Assembly: GCA_934525625.1 (NCBI GenBank)
Contig: CAKSZL010000001.1
Location: 248,001-312,000 of the forward strand
DNA length: 64,000 nucleotides
Reading direction: 5' to 3'
Source: an uncultured Burkholderiaceae bacterium
GTDB lineage: Bacteria; Pseudomonadota; Gammaproteobacteria; Burkholderiales; Burkholderiaceae_B
Each line of letters begins with the position of its first letter. Position 1 is the stretch's first letter. Of the stretch, positions 19,788 through 28,490 are shown in pieces. The notes under the pieces are model-generated. The model was not told the DNA's origin and did not search any database. It worked only from the letters and a program-made list of their open reading frames with translations. Position numbers and translations under genes: made by a program.

Positions 19788-20956
19788 TACTCCAGCGCGC
19801 ACTCGGTGTAATAGGCGTCTTTATGCGCCGTCAAGGGCGTGCCGAGCTGCTTCATCGCCACGCCGCCGTCCGACTTCACCGCCTGGAAGGCATAGAAGTT
19901 CTGTATGAGCATGTTGTTCACGTTGAAGGACAGCGGGCCGCGCACCGACTCGAACTGCGCCCCCGCCCGCTTGACCGCCGCGGCGAACGCCTGCTTGTCG
20001 GACACCTTGCCGTCCAGGCCGGCGATGGCCTTGTCCAGCAGATTGGCCGCGTCGAAGCCCGCCGCCGCGTACAGGCTGGGCACGCGCTTGTACTTGTCCT
20101 GGAAGGCCTGCTTGAACCGGCTGCTTTGCGGCTGGTCGAGCGCGGCGTCCCACATGGCGCCGGCGATGACGCCTTCGGCCATGCCTTGCAGCGCGGGCAG
20201 CGTGGTGCCGTCGACGGTGAACACCGACAGCACCGGCAGCTTGCCCAGCAGGCCCGCCTGGCGCATCTGCTTGACGAAGTTGATGCCCATGCCGCCGGGG
20301 TAGAACACAAAGACCGCTTCGGCGCCCGAGGCCTGCAATTGCGAGATCTCCGCCGAGTAGTCGGCCTGGTTCAGCGGAGTGTAGACTTCGTCGACGACCT
20401 CGCCTTTGTAAAAGCGCTTGAAGCCGCCCAGCATTTCCTTGCCGGCCTGGTAGTTGGGCGCCATCAGATAGACCTTCTTGAAGCCCTGCTCGGTGGCGTA
20501 GACGCCCATGGATTCCGCCGGGCCGTCGCTCTGCCAGGCCAGCGAGAACACATTGGGCTGGCAGCCCTTGCCGGACAGCGCCAGCGGGCCGGAGTTGGTC
20601 GCAATCGCCACCACGCCCGACTGCGTGATCTGCGGCAGCATGGCCATCAGCACGTTGGTGTAGCCCAGGCCCACCAGCGCGTCCACCTTGTCGCGCTCGA
20701 TCAGCTTGCGCACGGCCTGCAGGGCCACTTCGGGCTTGACCTGGTCGTCTTCGCGGATGACGACGGCCGGCTGGCCGCCCAGCTTGCCTTGCAACTGCTC
20801 GACGGCCAGCATGAAGCCGTCGTACTGGTCCTGGCCCAGCGCCGCCGCCGGCCCGGACAGCGCCCCGGTGAAGCCGATCTTGACGTCCGCGTGGGCCGGC
20901 AAGCCGCATAGGCCGGCCGCAAGCGCGGCGGCCATCCATGTTTTCCTGATTTTCAT
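19787..20956 (-). CDS. orphan HAAT-type periplasmic substrate-binding protein
   Basis: This 389-residue type-I binding protein has a signal peptide ending in LPAHA and mature sequence starting DVKIGFTGALSGPAAALG. The start at 20956 has AAAGGAGA six to eight bases upstream; a longer in-frame start at 20995 adds only polar residues. It is a paralogue of the protein at 13503-14681. No importer genes adjoin it. Upstream on the same strand are cupin and beta-keto-acid-cleavage genes, so it probably serves that pathway with shared membrane components. Confidence 0.87.
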   Translation of the reverse strand: MKIRKTWMAAALAAGLCGLPAHADVKIGFTGALSGPAAALGQDQYDGFMLAVEQLQGKLGGQPAVVIREDDQVKPEVALQAVRKLIERDKVDALVGLGYTNVLMAMLPQITQSGVVAIATNSGPLALSGKGCQPNVFSLAWQSDGPAESMGVYATEQGFKKVYLMAPNYQAGKEMLGGFKRFYKGEVVDEVYTPLNQADYSAEISQLQASGAEAVFVFYPGGMGINFVKQMRQAGLLGKLPVLSVFTVDGTTLPALQGMAEGVIAGAMWDAALDQPQSSRFKQAFQDKYKRVPSLYAAAGFDAANLLDKAIAGLDGKVSDKQAFAAAVKRAGAQFESVRGPLSFNVNNMLIQNFYAFQAVKSDGGVAMKQLGTPLTAHKDAYYTECALE

Positions 20957-21034
20957 CCTTGTCTCCTTTGTGTTTTTGCCGCCGGGCCGCTCCAAAACAA
21001 AAGGCCCGGAGGCATGCTCTAGTCCGGCGCCGCG

Positions 21035-21601
21035 TCAGGCGCCGGCGGGGTGCGCATCGATCAGCACGAACCCCACCATCGCGGGCTGGTCGCTGCGATT
21101 GCTCCAGGCATGGCTGGTGCCGCGCTGCACGAGCACGTCGCCGGCCCGCATGCGGACTTCCTCCTCGTCCAGCACCGCCCATATCTCGCCTTCCAGCACG
21201 AAGGCGTAATCGACGGAATGCGTGGTGTGCATCATCTCGTGGCGCACGGAATCCTCATGCAAGGCCTGCGCCCCCGACTCGCCCATGGAGGCGAACGCCC
21301 TGTCGGGCTGCCATCTGCCGACGAACTCCTTGTCGGGCGGAAACTGCACCACCCGAAAAACCGTGCCCGACGGCGGCGGCGCCAGCGTGATGCGCACGTC
21401 CGCGCACGCGTCCTCGGCGCCGGCATTGCTGGCCGGCGACTCGTAGGTGCGCCACAGATCGGTGACGCCGAACGTGGCCACGCCCTCCAGCGTCATACAG
21501 TGCGGCGAAGGCGCGTCCGAGGCCACGATGGAACGCCCCTGGGCGTTCAGGCCCGTCACGATGCGGCGCACCGGCCGGATGCGGGCTGTTGCTTCTGCCA
21601 T
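21035..21601 (-). CDS. cupin-domain protein
   Basis: This is a 188-residue protein with one C-terminal cupin barrel: HTTHSVDYAFVLEGEIWAVL matches cupin motif 1 and RAGDVLVQRGTSHAWSN motif 2, with three His and an Asp/Glu as possible metal ligands. The N-terminal 90 residues may form a degenerate second barrel. Two ATGs six bases apart could serve; 21601 is chosen because AAAGAG is spaced seven bases from it. It lies between the binding protein and the beta-keto-acid-cleavage gene on one strand. It may be an oxygenase, isomerase or regulator of this small pathway, but its sequence alone does not settle this. Confidence 0.78.
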   Translation of the reverse strand: MAEATARIRPVRRIVTGLNAQGRSIVASDAPSPHCMTLEGVATFGVTDLWRTYESPASNAGAEDACADVRITLAPPPSGTVFRVVQFPPDKEFVGRWQPDRAFASMGESGAQALHEDSVRHEMMHTTHSVDYAFVLEGEIWAVLDEEEVRMRAGDVLVQRGTSHAWSNRSDQPAMVGFVLIDAHPAGA

Positions 21602-21696
21602 ATCCATTCTCTTTTCTCGTTGAAATGAAATCCCGCGCAGCCGCACCCGGCGCGGCTGCGTATGTGTATGTGTATGCGTCGTTTGTTTTCGCGCAC

Positions 21697-22590
21697 TCAG
21701 GAAAGCGGCGGCAGGCCCATGATTTGCCGGGCTTCGGCCGCGGTCGCGGGCTCGAAGCCCAGTTCACGCACGATGCGCACCATACGCTCGACCAGCATCA
21801 CGTTGGTGGCCGGCACGCCGGGTTCATACATCAGGTTGTCCTCCAGGCCGACGCGCACGTGCCCGCCCAGCAGCAGGGCCTGCGTCGTGGCCGGCAACTG
21901 CGCAGCGCCGATGCCGCTGACGTTGAACACCGTGTCCTTGGGCAGGTGCTCCACCATCATCTGCAGAATCTTGGGGGTGTAGGGTAGCGCGCCCTGGAAG
22001 GCATTGACGCCCAGCACGATGTTGATGAAGTAGGGCGGCTTGTCCAGGCCGGCGGCGATGGCGCGCGTGACGTCCTGCAGGATGTCTTCCAGGCTGAAGA
22101 CTTCCCACTCCGGCTTGATGCCGCGCTCCATCATCATCTGCGCCAACTGGCGGGTGCGCTTGGGCGTGGTGGGCACCAGGATTTCCTTGTCGCCGAAGCT
22201 GGCGCAGATGGTCTGCGCGTCCAGCGTGCACATCTCGGCACCGGGCGCCATCATGCCCTTGATGCGTTCCTCGAAATTAATTTCCCACAAGCCGTTGTTG
22301 AGCTGGTGGATCATGTCGCCATTGATGCCGCCGCCGGTCGAATTGTTCAGCACGATGTCGCAGCGTCCACGGATCAGCGCATTCATCTCGCCGTAAACGG
22401 CGGGATCGCAAGTGGCTTCGTCGTCGCTGGCGCGGCGCGCATGCAAGGCCACCACGCTGGCGCCGGCGTCATAGCAGCGCTGCACGTCTTCGGCGATCTC
22501 CCTGGGCTGGGTGGGCAGGTTGGGGTTCTGCTTCTTGCCGGCCATGCCGCCGGTGGGCGCGACGGTGACGATTACCTTGGGTTTGCTCAT
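21697..22590 (-). CDS. beta-keto acid cleavage enzyme family protein (BKACE, DUF849) with atypical zinc site
   Basis: At 297 residues this fits the BKACE family, TIM-barrel zinc enzymes that condense a beta-keto acid with acetyl-CoA to give acetoacetate and a CoA ester. [10 protein letters not shown] at the start, [11 protein letters not shown] near 100 and [11 protein letters not shown] near 250 (with the zinc Glu) are conserved. In the family the first two zinc ligands form HxH. Here the segment reads SVVALHARR, so the first His is Ala48 and only His50 remains. GGAG-type sequence precedes the ATG. It lies on the same strand as the cupin and the orphan binding protein, and a terminator separates it from the monooxygenase upstream. 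Confidence 0.85.
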   Translation of the reverse strand: MSKPKVIVTVAPTGGMAGKKQNPNLPTQPREIAEDVQRCYDAGASVVALHARRASDDEATCDPAVYGEMNALIRGRCDIVLNNSTGGGINGDMIHQLNNGLWEINFEERIKGMMAPGAEMCTLDAQTICASFGDKEILVPTTPKRTRQLAQMMMERGIKPEWEVFSLEDILQDVTRAIAAGLDKPPYFINIVLGVNAFQGALPYTPKILQMMVEHLPKDTVFNVSGIGAAQLPATTQALLLGGHVRVGLEDNLMYEPGVPATNVMLVERMVRIVRELGFEPATAAEARQIMGLPPLS

Positions 22591-22756
22591 GCGCGGGTCT
22601 CCTGTGGATACCGCCCCGGACTGGGCGGCTTGGCTGTTCGTTCATGCCATCCTAGGTTCGCCTTGCTTATTTGAATACTGTTGCATCGTCATAGTGGCTA
22701 TTCATTTCGCGGATAGCAGGCGGACACGCTGCTCGTCAACGCACGCGCCACAACGC

Positions 22757-22797
22757 AAAAAAGCCCGAAGGGCGCATGCGCATCCCTCCGGGCCTTG
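22757..22797 (-). terminator. intrinsic terminator after the flavin monooxygenase gene
   Basis: Read on the minus strand, a GC-rich hairpin (AAGGCCCGGAGGG with CCCTTCGGGCTT around a GCGCATGCGC loop) is followed by TTTTTT. It lies 30 bases past the monooxygenase stop, so that gene is mainly monocistronic and the next gene needs its own promoter. Confidence 0.75.
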
Positions 22798-22826
22798 CTT
22801 GTCAGCAATGGCCAGCGCCCGCGCGC

Positions 22827-23966
22827 CTACCTGAGTTCGGGGTGCAGCGCTTCGTAGGCCTGCGCCAGCGCGGGATCGAGCCGGCGAATTTCCTCGTGGT
22901 TCAAGCGCCCGGTGCGCGTCATGTAGTTGTAGGCCAGCTCCACCGGCGCCAGACTGGGCACCCGCTCGTCCATCTCCTCGTACCAGCGCAGGCTGACGTT
23001 GGCCGCGTCCCAGATCTTGCGCGCCGGCGGCCAGCGCAGGGCCTGGAACCGGGCCAGCGCTGCCTGCACGTCGTCGCCGGTTTCCTGGAAGGCCTTGAAC
23101 AGCGCGATGGCGTCCTCCATGGCCAGGCGCGTACCCGAGCCTATCGAAAAATGCGCGGTGCGCAGCGCGTCGCCCAGCAGGACCACGTTGCCGGCATGCC
23201 AGCGCTCGTTCCAGATGGCGGGGAAATTGCGCCAGTGGGAATGATTGGTGACGATGGGATGGCCTTCGAGCTCATGCGCGAACACCCGTTCGCAATGGCG
23301 TATGGTGTCTTCCGGGCTCATGTGCTCGAAGCCTGCGCGGCGCCAGGTGCCGTCGGTGACCTCGACCAGGAAGGTGCTCATGTCGGGCTTGTAGCGGTAA
23401 TGGTGCGCGCAGAACACGCCCACGTCCGTTTCGCGGAAGGTGAGCGTCAGGCTGTTGAAGGCCTTGGTCGTGCCGTACCAGATGAACTTGTTGGGCCGCC
23501 AGTCGACCGTCGTGCCGAACTGGTCTTCGTTTTCGTTGCGCACCCAGGAAAACGCGCCGTTGGCGGCCACGACCAAGTCGGCCTCGCCGAGCGCCTGGAA
23601 ATCGTTGACCTCGGTGTCGAAGTGGATCTTCACGCCCAGCTTTTCGACGTAGCCGTACAGCAGCGTCAGCAGCTCCAGGCGGCCGATGGACGAAAAGCCG
23701 TTGCCCGCTATCGGTATCTTGGTATCGTTGCTCGCCACCGTGATCTCGGGCCAGGTCTCCAGATGCGGCGTCAGGTATTGGTACATGGCCTCGTCATCGG
23801 CGCGCAGGAATTCCAGCGCCCGGTCGGAAAACACCACGCCGAAACCCCAGGTGGCATCGCGCGGATTGCGCTCGAACAGCTCGATGTCGTGCCGGGGATC
23901 GCGCTGTTTCATCAATGCCGCGAAATACAAGCCGGCGGGCCCGGCTCCCAGAATTCTTATCTTCAT
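22827..23966 (-). CDS. FAD-dependent monooxygenase (VioD / anthraniloyl-CoA or salicylyl-CoA hydroxylase-like)
   Basis: This 379-residue group A flavoprotein starts MKIRILGAGPAGLYFAALMK, a Rossmann FAD site at residues 4-16. The second FAD motif is VVLLGDALRTAHFSIGSGTR, where the usual GDAAH reads GDALRTAHFS, as in VioD and the flavin domain of 2-aminobenzoyl-CoA and salicylyl-CoA monooxygenases. WGFGVVFSDRALEFL near residue 40 is typical of that branch. Here the flavin domain stands alone. Downstream are BKACE and cupin genes, and upstream, across a repeat tract, a divergent LysR gene that probably controls it. The substrate is likely a free or CoA-bound aromatic acid. Confidence 0.82.
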   Translation of the reverse strand: MKIRILGAGPAGLYFAALMKQRDPRHDIELFERNPRDATWGFGVVFSDRALEFLRADDEAMYQYLTPHLETWPEITVASNDTKIPIAGNGFSSIGRLELLTLLYGYVEKLGVKIHFDTEVNDFQALGEADLVVAANGAFSWVRNENEDQFGTTVDWRPNKFIWYGTTKAFNSLTLTFRETDVGVFCAHHYRYKPDMSTFLVEVTDGTWRRAGFEHMSPEDTIRHCERVFAHELEGHPIVTNHSHWRNFPAIWNERWHAGNVVLLGDALRTAHFSIGSGTRLAMEDAIALFKAFQETGDDVQAALARFQALRWPPARKIWDAANVSLRWYEEMDERVPSLAPVELAYNYMTRTGRLNHEEIRRLDPALAQAYEALHPELR

Positions 23967-24060
23967 TGTCTACACTCCTTGAGTCCGCCGCCCGCGCGCC
24001 GGCGCCTGGCGTCATGAATGCGGCTCAGCCCCGCGCCTGGGCACTCTCGCCCATAGTCGG

Positions 24061-24144
24061 CTGCTGGCTGCTGGCTGCTGGCTGCTGGCTGCTGGCTGCT
24101 GGCTGATGGCTGCTGGCTGATGGCTGATGGCTGATGGCTGATGG
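24061..24144. repeat. twelve tandem heptanucleotides CTG(C/A)TGG in a divergent promoter gap
   Basis: The tract is twelve units of seven bases: six CTGCTGG, then CTGATGG, CTGCTGG and four CTGATGG. It lies in the 259-base gap between the leftward monooxygenase gene and the rightward LysR gene, about 95 bases from one start and 80 from the other. A copy change would move promoter or operator spacing by seven bases, so the tract could act as a phase-variable or tuning element. Two unit types in blocks imply past local duplication. Confidence 0.9.
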
Positions 24145-24225
24145 CTGACACGTATCCTAATACCGATCGCGTTATATGAACACTGTCCGTATGATATATA
24201 CGTTATTCAGTAAAAGGATAATGCC

Positions 24226-25200
24226 ATGGAGTCCAGGCTTCTCGAATACATGCTGCGCGTGGCGGAACTGGGCAGCATCAACAAGGCCGCCGCCGACCTG
24301 CACTTGTCGCAGCCCGCCTTGTCGCGCCACATCGCCGCGCTGGAAGCCGAGATGGGCGCCAAGCTGTTCACGCGCACGCAAAGCGGCGTGCAACTGACGG
24401 ACGCCGGCCTGCTGCTGACCGAAAAAGCCCGGCCCTTGCTGCGCCAATTCTCCATCCTGAAAGAACAGGTGGGCGAAACCGCCGCCGGCCAGTTGTCCGT
24501 CGGCGTGCCGCCCTCGTGGCACAAGGTGTTCACCACGCCCTTCATCCGTACGCTGGTCGATCAGCACCCGGACATCAAGCTGCGCATCCACGAAGGCGTC
24601 AGCCACCTGCTGCGCGACCAGTTGCTGGCCGGCATATTGGACTTGTGCGTCATGCCCTTCGACGCCTCGCCTCCCGCCGGCTTCAGGCAGACGGCGCTGG
24701 TGCGCGAACCGCTGATCGTGCTGGGCAACGCCGCCGAAAAACTGACGCCGAGCGAAGCCACCCCGATTGCGCGCCTGGACGGCGCCAAGCTGGTGCTGCC
24801 CGGCCGCCCGAACGCCCTGCGCGCGCTGGTGGAGCATATGCTGGTGCGCAAAGGCATGGTGTTCCGCACCGCCATCGAGGTCGGCACGCTAAGCCTGTGC
24901 ATGGAGCTTGCCGAGCAAGGCATGGGCCTGACCGTGCTGCCGGCCTGCGCACTGAACAACGTGGCCCGCCAGGACGCCATCAGCTGGAGCCCCCTGCGCG
25001 GGCTGGCCCTGACCTGGGCCTTGTACGAAAACCAGGCCCGCTCGCACTCGCACGCGCTGCGCGAAGGCAAGCGCGTCATGATGGCGACGCTGGAACATGC
25101 CATCGACACCCGGCACTGGTATGGGCTGGAGGCCATGGGCAGCCTGGCCAAGAAGACGTCCTCCGTGGCGCCTTCCGCCGCCGGCCATGCGCCGGCATGA
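24226..25200 (+). CDS. LysR family transcriptional regulator
   Basis: The 324-residue protein has a LysR winged helix at residues 1-60 (NKAAADLHLSQPALSRHIAALE) and the usual effector domain. AAAGGA lies eight bases before the ATG. The gene is divergent from the flavin monooxygenase at 22827-23966 and is its probable regulator. AT-rich sequence with TATGATATATACG just upstream of the start is a plausible promoter and binding area. The last 30 residues are Ala/Ser-rich and not part of the fold. It converges on the VOC gene 36 bases away. Confidence 0.87.
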   Translation: MESRLLEYMLRVAELGSINKAAADLHLSQPALSRHIAALEAEMGAKLFTRTQSGVQLTDAGLLLTEKARPLLRQFSILKEQVGETAAGQLSVGVPPSWHKVFTTPFIRTLVDQHPDIKLRIHEGVSHLLRDQLLAGILDLCVMPFDASPPAGFRQTALVREPLIVLGNAAEKLTPSEATPIARLDGAKLVLPGRPNALRALVEHMLVRKGMVFRTAIEVGTLSLCMELAEQGMGLTVLPACALNNVARQDAISWSPLRGLALTWALYENQARSHSHALREGKRVMMATLEHAIDTRHWYGLEAMGSLAKKTSSVAPSAAGHAPA

Positions 25201-25236
25201 AAGCATCCGTCCCCGGCTTGAAGCGGGCGGCGGCAA

Positions 25237-25632
25237 TCAGATCTTGCCCGTGCCCAGCCAGCCCTTGCCGGAAATGTCGAAGATGATGCCGTCCGGGTCT
25301 TTGTACTTGAGCTCGAAATTGTGCTTTTCGGGGTCGCCCAGCGTAAAGAAAAACGAGCCGCCGTGCTCTTCGATTCTTTTGCCCATCTCCTCGGTGTCGT
25401 CGACGATGAAGCCGAAGTGGTGCGAGCCGACAAAGCCTTCTCCGCGGCTGCCGGGCACGCCGTTGTTCATCTTGAGCAGCGCCAGGTTGACGACGCCGTC
25501 GCTCAGGTACACGCCCGAACCGAGCCCGATGGTTTCCTCGCCCACGCGCTTCAAGCCGAAGACGTTTTCGTAGAAGGCCGCGGAGGCCTCCAGATCGTTG
25601 ACACAGATGGCGAAATGCCGAAGCCTGGCCAT
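25237..25632 (-). CDS. VOC (glyoxalase/dioxygenase superfamily) protein
   Basis: A 131-residue single VOC module: ARLRHFAICVNDLEASAAFY opens the first beta-alpha-beta-beta-beta unit and HHFGFIVDD with HNFELKYKDPDG the second. His6, His72 and Glu residues could bind a metal, but the pattern does not separate glyoxalase, epimerase and extradiol dioxygenase activities. AAGGAG lies seven bases before the ATG. It is the last gene of a leftward set containing an NMT1-type binding protein and an alpha/beta hydrolase. A role in handling a ring-cleavage product is possible. Confidence 0.82.
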   Translation of the reverse strand: MARLRHFAICVNDLEASAAFYENVFGLKRVGEETIGLGSGVYLSDGVVNLALLKMNNGVPGSRGEGFVGSHHFGFIVDDTEEMGKRIEEHGGSFFFTLGDPEKHNFELKYKDPDGIIFDISGKGWLGTGKI

Positions 25633-25736
25633 GATGAATCTCCTTGCAAACGAAAAGCGGAATGCGGCTTGCGCCGCACCACCCGCCCGATAAGATGATG
25701 ATACGGCCATCGGCGGGCGCCGGCGGCCCTGGCTTT

Positions 25737-26720
25737 TCATTGCGCCAGCAGCGCGTTGGTGTAGGCGTCCGCCACTTTGTAGTCGGCGGGCAGAATGCCT
25801 GCCTTCACGTAGAAGTCGGCCAGCGTCTGCACGCGCTGTCCGTCCACGGGGCCGATCTTGCCGCCCGCGCCGCCCTGGTAGACAAGCTTCTTGTAGCTCT
25901 CCATTATCTCTTGCACCAGCGGCTGCTTGTCCGAGTATTGCGGCACGATGCGGGCGAATTCCACAGACATGGCCTTGGGGTCGTTGACGATGTCCTCCAC
26001 CGCCTTGACGGTGGCGTTGACGAACTTGCCTATCAGCTCGGGGCGCTCGGCGATGGCCTTCTCGGAAGCCAGGATGATCTGGGCCAGGCCCGGAAAATAC
26101 TGGGTGATGGGCATCATGTCCACGGGCACGCCCGCGCCTTCTATCATGATGCCGAATTCCGGCGTGGCCACGACGGCGTCCAGGTCGCCCGACACCATCA
26201 GCTGCGTAATGCCGGCGATGCCCACCGCCTGGATGGTCGCGTCTTCGCGCTTGAGCCCCACGGTGGAAAGCACGCCCTGCAGGTTGTAGTAGCCGCTGTC
26301 CTGGAAGCCGATGACGCCTATGGTCTTGCCTTTCAGGTCGGCCGGGCCGGTAATGTTGGCCGACTTGCGGAAGATGAGCTGGTAGTGCGTGCCGGTGCCC
26401 AGCACGCCGACGGCCTTGATGGGCACGCCGTTGGTGCGCACCACCATGGCGGTGTCGATGGCGCCGCCGCCCAGGTCGGCATTGCCCACGCCCACCTGCT
26501 TGGCGACGTCCGCGCCGCCCTTGCCCACCTGGAACACCACGTCCAGCCCGGCATCGGCGTAATAGCCGCGCGCCTTGGCCAATTGGTAGGGCGCGAAGGC
26601 AGGCAGGAATTCCGGCGCGGGAAATAGATAGGTGATTTTTTCCGCCGCGACGGCGGCCTGTCCCCAAGCGGAGACGGCCACCAGCCCTAGGGCGCACAGG
26701 CGTTTCATGATGCGCAACAT
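25737..26720 (-). CDS. NMT1/ThiY-type (NitT/TauT family) periplasmic substrate-binding protein
   Basis: This 327-residue protein has a signal peptide ending in AAVAA and a type-II binding fold of the NMT1/SsuA group (KITYLFPAPEFLPAFAPYQL near the start, DLKGKTIGVIGFQDSGYY near 130). TGGAGGT lies five bases before the ATG at 26720. Members of this group bind pyrimidine precursors, sulfonates, nitrate or aromatic acids for ABC importers. No cognate permease or ATPase is encoded in the window. Its place in a set of N-heterocycle genes suggests a small nitrogen-containing ligand. Confidence 0.87.
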   Translation of the reverse strand: MLRIMKRLCALGLVAVSAWGQAAVAAEKITYLFPAPEFLPAFAPYQLAKARGYYADAGLDVVFQVGKGGADVAKQVGVGNADLGGGAIDTAMVVRTNGVPIKAVGVLGTGTHYQLIFRKSANITGPADLKGKTIGVIGFQDSGYYNLQGVLSTVGLKREDATIQAVGIAGITQLMVSGDLDAVVATPEFGIMIEGAGVPVDMMPITQYFPGLAQIILASEKAIAERPELIGKFVNATVKAVEDIVNDPKAMSVEFARIVPQYSDKQPLVQEIMESYKKLVYQGGAGGKIGPVDGQRVQTLADFYVKAGILPADYKVADAYTNALLAQ

Positions 26721-26765
26721 ATAGACCTCCAGGTGTCTAAGAGATGAACAGCTAGATGAACGGCT

Positions 26766-27632
26766 TCATGCCGTTTTTTCGGTAAGCGAAGGATTCAAGG
26801 CCTTGCACGACAAGGCGATGCGCGGCAATTCGCCTATCACCTCGTAGTGGTTGATGCCGGGCAGCAGGGTCAGGTCTACCTGCTTGTCGTGCGCCGCGGC
26901 CGTTTCATGGAAATGCTTGGCCTGGCGGCGGAACTCTGGGCTGTCGCCTTGGGCGTAGACGATGCTCAGCGGGCAGCTCAGCGCGTCGGCGTTCTCGATG
27001 GGGCTCAGGCGATGCTTTTCGTCTTGCGTCAGCTTCACGTAGGCGCGCCGGGCGCTGAGGAGCACAGGCTCCATGTCGTAAATGCCGCTGATGCACAAGC
27101 CGCCTTTGATGACGTCGGCGGGCAGGCCATGGCGCGTCCAGTCCAGCGTCAGCAGCGCCGCGCACAAATGCCCGCCGGACGAATGCCCGGAAAGATAGAT
27201 GCGGTTTCTGTCGGCGCCGTAGCTCTCGGCATTGCGATACACCCACGAGACGGCGTGGACGAGCTGGCCCACCACGTCGGTCAGGCGCACGTTGGGCAGC
27301 GCGCTGAAATCCGGTGCGATGAAATGCATGCCGGCCTGCGTGAAGGCGGGCGCGGCGAAAGCGACGTCTTCCTTGCGCAGGTAGCGCCATGCGCCGCCAT
27401 GAATATGCATGTGGATGGGTGCGCCGGCCCCGGCGGCCGGAAACCAGTCGAGCTGTTCGTCGGGCGTGCAGCCATAGCGCAGGCCGGCGTGAAAGCCGCC
27501 TGCCGCCAGCACGGCCTTGCCCGCCTCGCGGAAACCCGCCAGCACGGCCTCTGAATTGGCCGCCCAGACCCGCTGGTCGAATGCGCGATCCAGCGCCTCC
27601 TGATCGTAATCAAGGAACACATGGCATCCCAT
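26766..27632 (-). CDS. alpha/beta hydrolase, arylformamidase-like
   Basis: This 288-residue hydrolase has an HGGAW oxyanion loop near residue 80, the nucleophile elbow GHSSGG near 150 and a late catalytic His in PGINHYEV near 260. This is the layout of hormone-sensitive-lipase/kynurenine-formamidase type enzymes. It lies 45 bases before the NMT1-type binding-protein gene and 141 bases after the LivF gene on the same strand. In a pathway that opens an N-heterocycle, such an enzyme could remove a formyl group or cleave an amide, as the deformylase NicD does in nicotinate degradation. A carboxylesterase role cannot be excluded. Confidence 0.85.
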   Translation of the reverse strand: MGCHVFLDYDQEALDRAFDQRVWAANSEAVLAGFREAGKAVLAAGGFHAGLRYGCTPDEQLDWFPAAGAGAPIHMHIHGGAWRYLRKEDVAFAAPAFTQAGMHFIAPDFSALPNVRLTDVVGQLVHAVSWVYRNAESYGADRNRIYLSGHSSGGHLCAALLTLDWTRHGLPADVIKGGLCISGIYDMEPVLLSARRAYVKLTQDEKHRLSPIENADALSCPLSIVYAQGDSPEFRRQAKHFHETAAAHDKQVDLTLLPGINHYEVIGELPRIALSCKALNPSLTEKTA

Positions 27633-27773
27633 CTTCAGTCTCTCCCGCGTCGGCTTACGTATATTGGAATTCTAGGTATAAAGCCAAGACGGAGGCCTTG
27701 CATTTTCAGCCTGCAGTCATGTCAATTTCACATGGCCTATGCAACGGCATGCTTAATTCAGTGCAAGTCAATC

Positions 27774-28490
27774 CTAGGCCGCCGCCCCCATGCCCAGATA
27801 GGCATGCTGCACGTAGTCGCTCTTGAGCAGCTCCGCGCTGTTGCCCTGCAGGACAAGCTTGCCGGTCTCGATAACGTAGGCGCGGTCCGATATCTGCAGG
27901 GCAAGCGATGCGTTCTGCTCGACCAGCAGAACGGTAATGCCGGAACGATGGATGTCGCATATCAGATCCATCGTGCGGTCTATCATGATCGGCGCCAGCC
28001 CCAGGGACGGCTCGTCCAACAGCAGCATTTTCGGCCTGGACATCAGCGCCCTGCCGATGGCGACCATCTGCTGCTCTCCGCCGCTGAGCGTGCCCGCGTG
28101 CTGAGTACGCCTTTCGTACAGTCGCGGATACAGATCGTAGATGCGCTGCAGCTCGGTCTTCAGGCCACCGCCACGGCGGTGCACATAACCTCCCAACAGC
28201 AGGTTTTCCTCCACCGTCATGAACGGCCAGACTTTTCTGCCTTCGGGACAATGGGACATGCCGGCGCGCACGATAGAGGCTGACGCCGCGCCGGTAATGT
28301 CGGCATCTTCGAACTGTATGCGGCCGCCGCTGGGCTTGAGGAGACCGGACAGGGTTCTAAGCGTCGTCGTCTTGCCCGCGCCATTCGCGCCAAGCAGGGT
28401 AATGAATTCGCCCTGGCCCACTTCCAGGCTCACGTCGAACAATGCCTGCCGGCGACCATACTTCACACTTACATTCTCAAGCCGCAACAT
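27774..28490 (-). CDS. HAAT-type ABC importer, LivF ATPase
   Basis: A 238-residue ATPase with Walker A GANGAGKTTT, signature LSGGEQQ and Walker B MLLLDEP. The ATG at 28490 lies inside the last codons of the fused permease-ATPase gene (14-base overlap); an in-frame upstream start exists but would lengthen the overlap without adding conserved sequence. It completes the importer of the 35-25 kb set with LivH, the fused LivM-LivG protein and the binding protein at 32113-33261. Confidence 0.9.
   Translation of the reverse strand: MLRLENVSVKYGRRQALFDVSLEVGQGEFITLLGANGAGKTTTLRTLSGLLKPSGGRIQFEDADITGAASASIVRAGMSHCPEGRKVWPFMTVEENLLLGGYVHRRGGGLKTELQRIYDLYPRLYERRTQHAGTLSGGEQQMVAIGRALMSRPKMLLLDEPSLGLAPIMIDRTMDLICDIHRSGITVLLVEQNASLALQISDRAYVIETGKLVLQGNSAELLKSDYVQHAYLGMGAAA

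Noticed and set aside
24061..24144. CRISPR array
   Set aside because: The units are seven bases and contiguous, without spacers, and no cas gene is near.
27698..27710. A shared 13-mer TTGCATTTTCAGC here and at 38122-38134 as a common regulatory motif
   Set aside because: A 13-base match between two places in 64 kb is expected by chance, and no dyad or consistent promoter position supports it.
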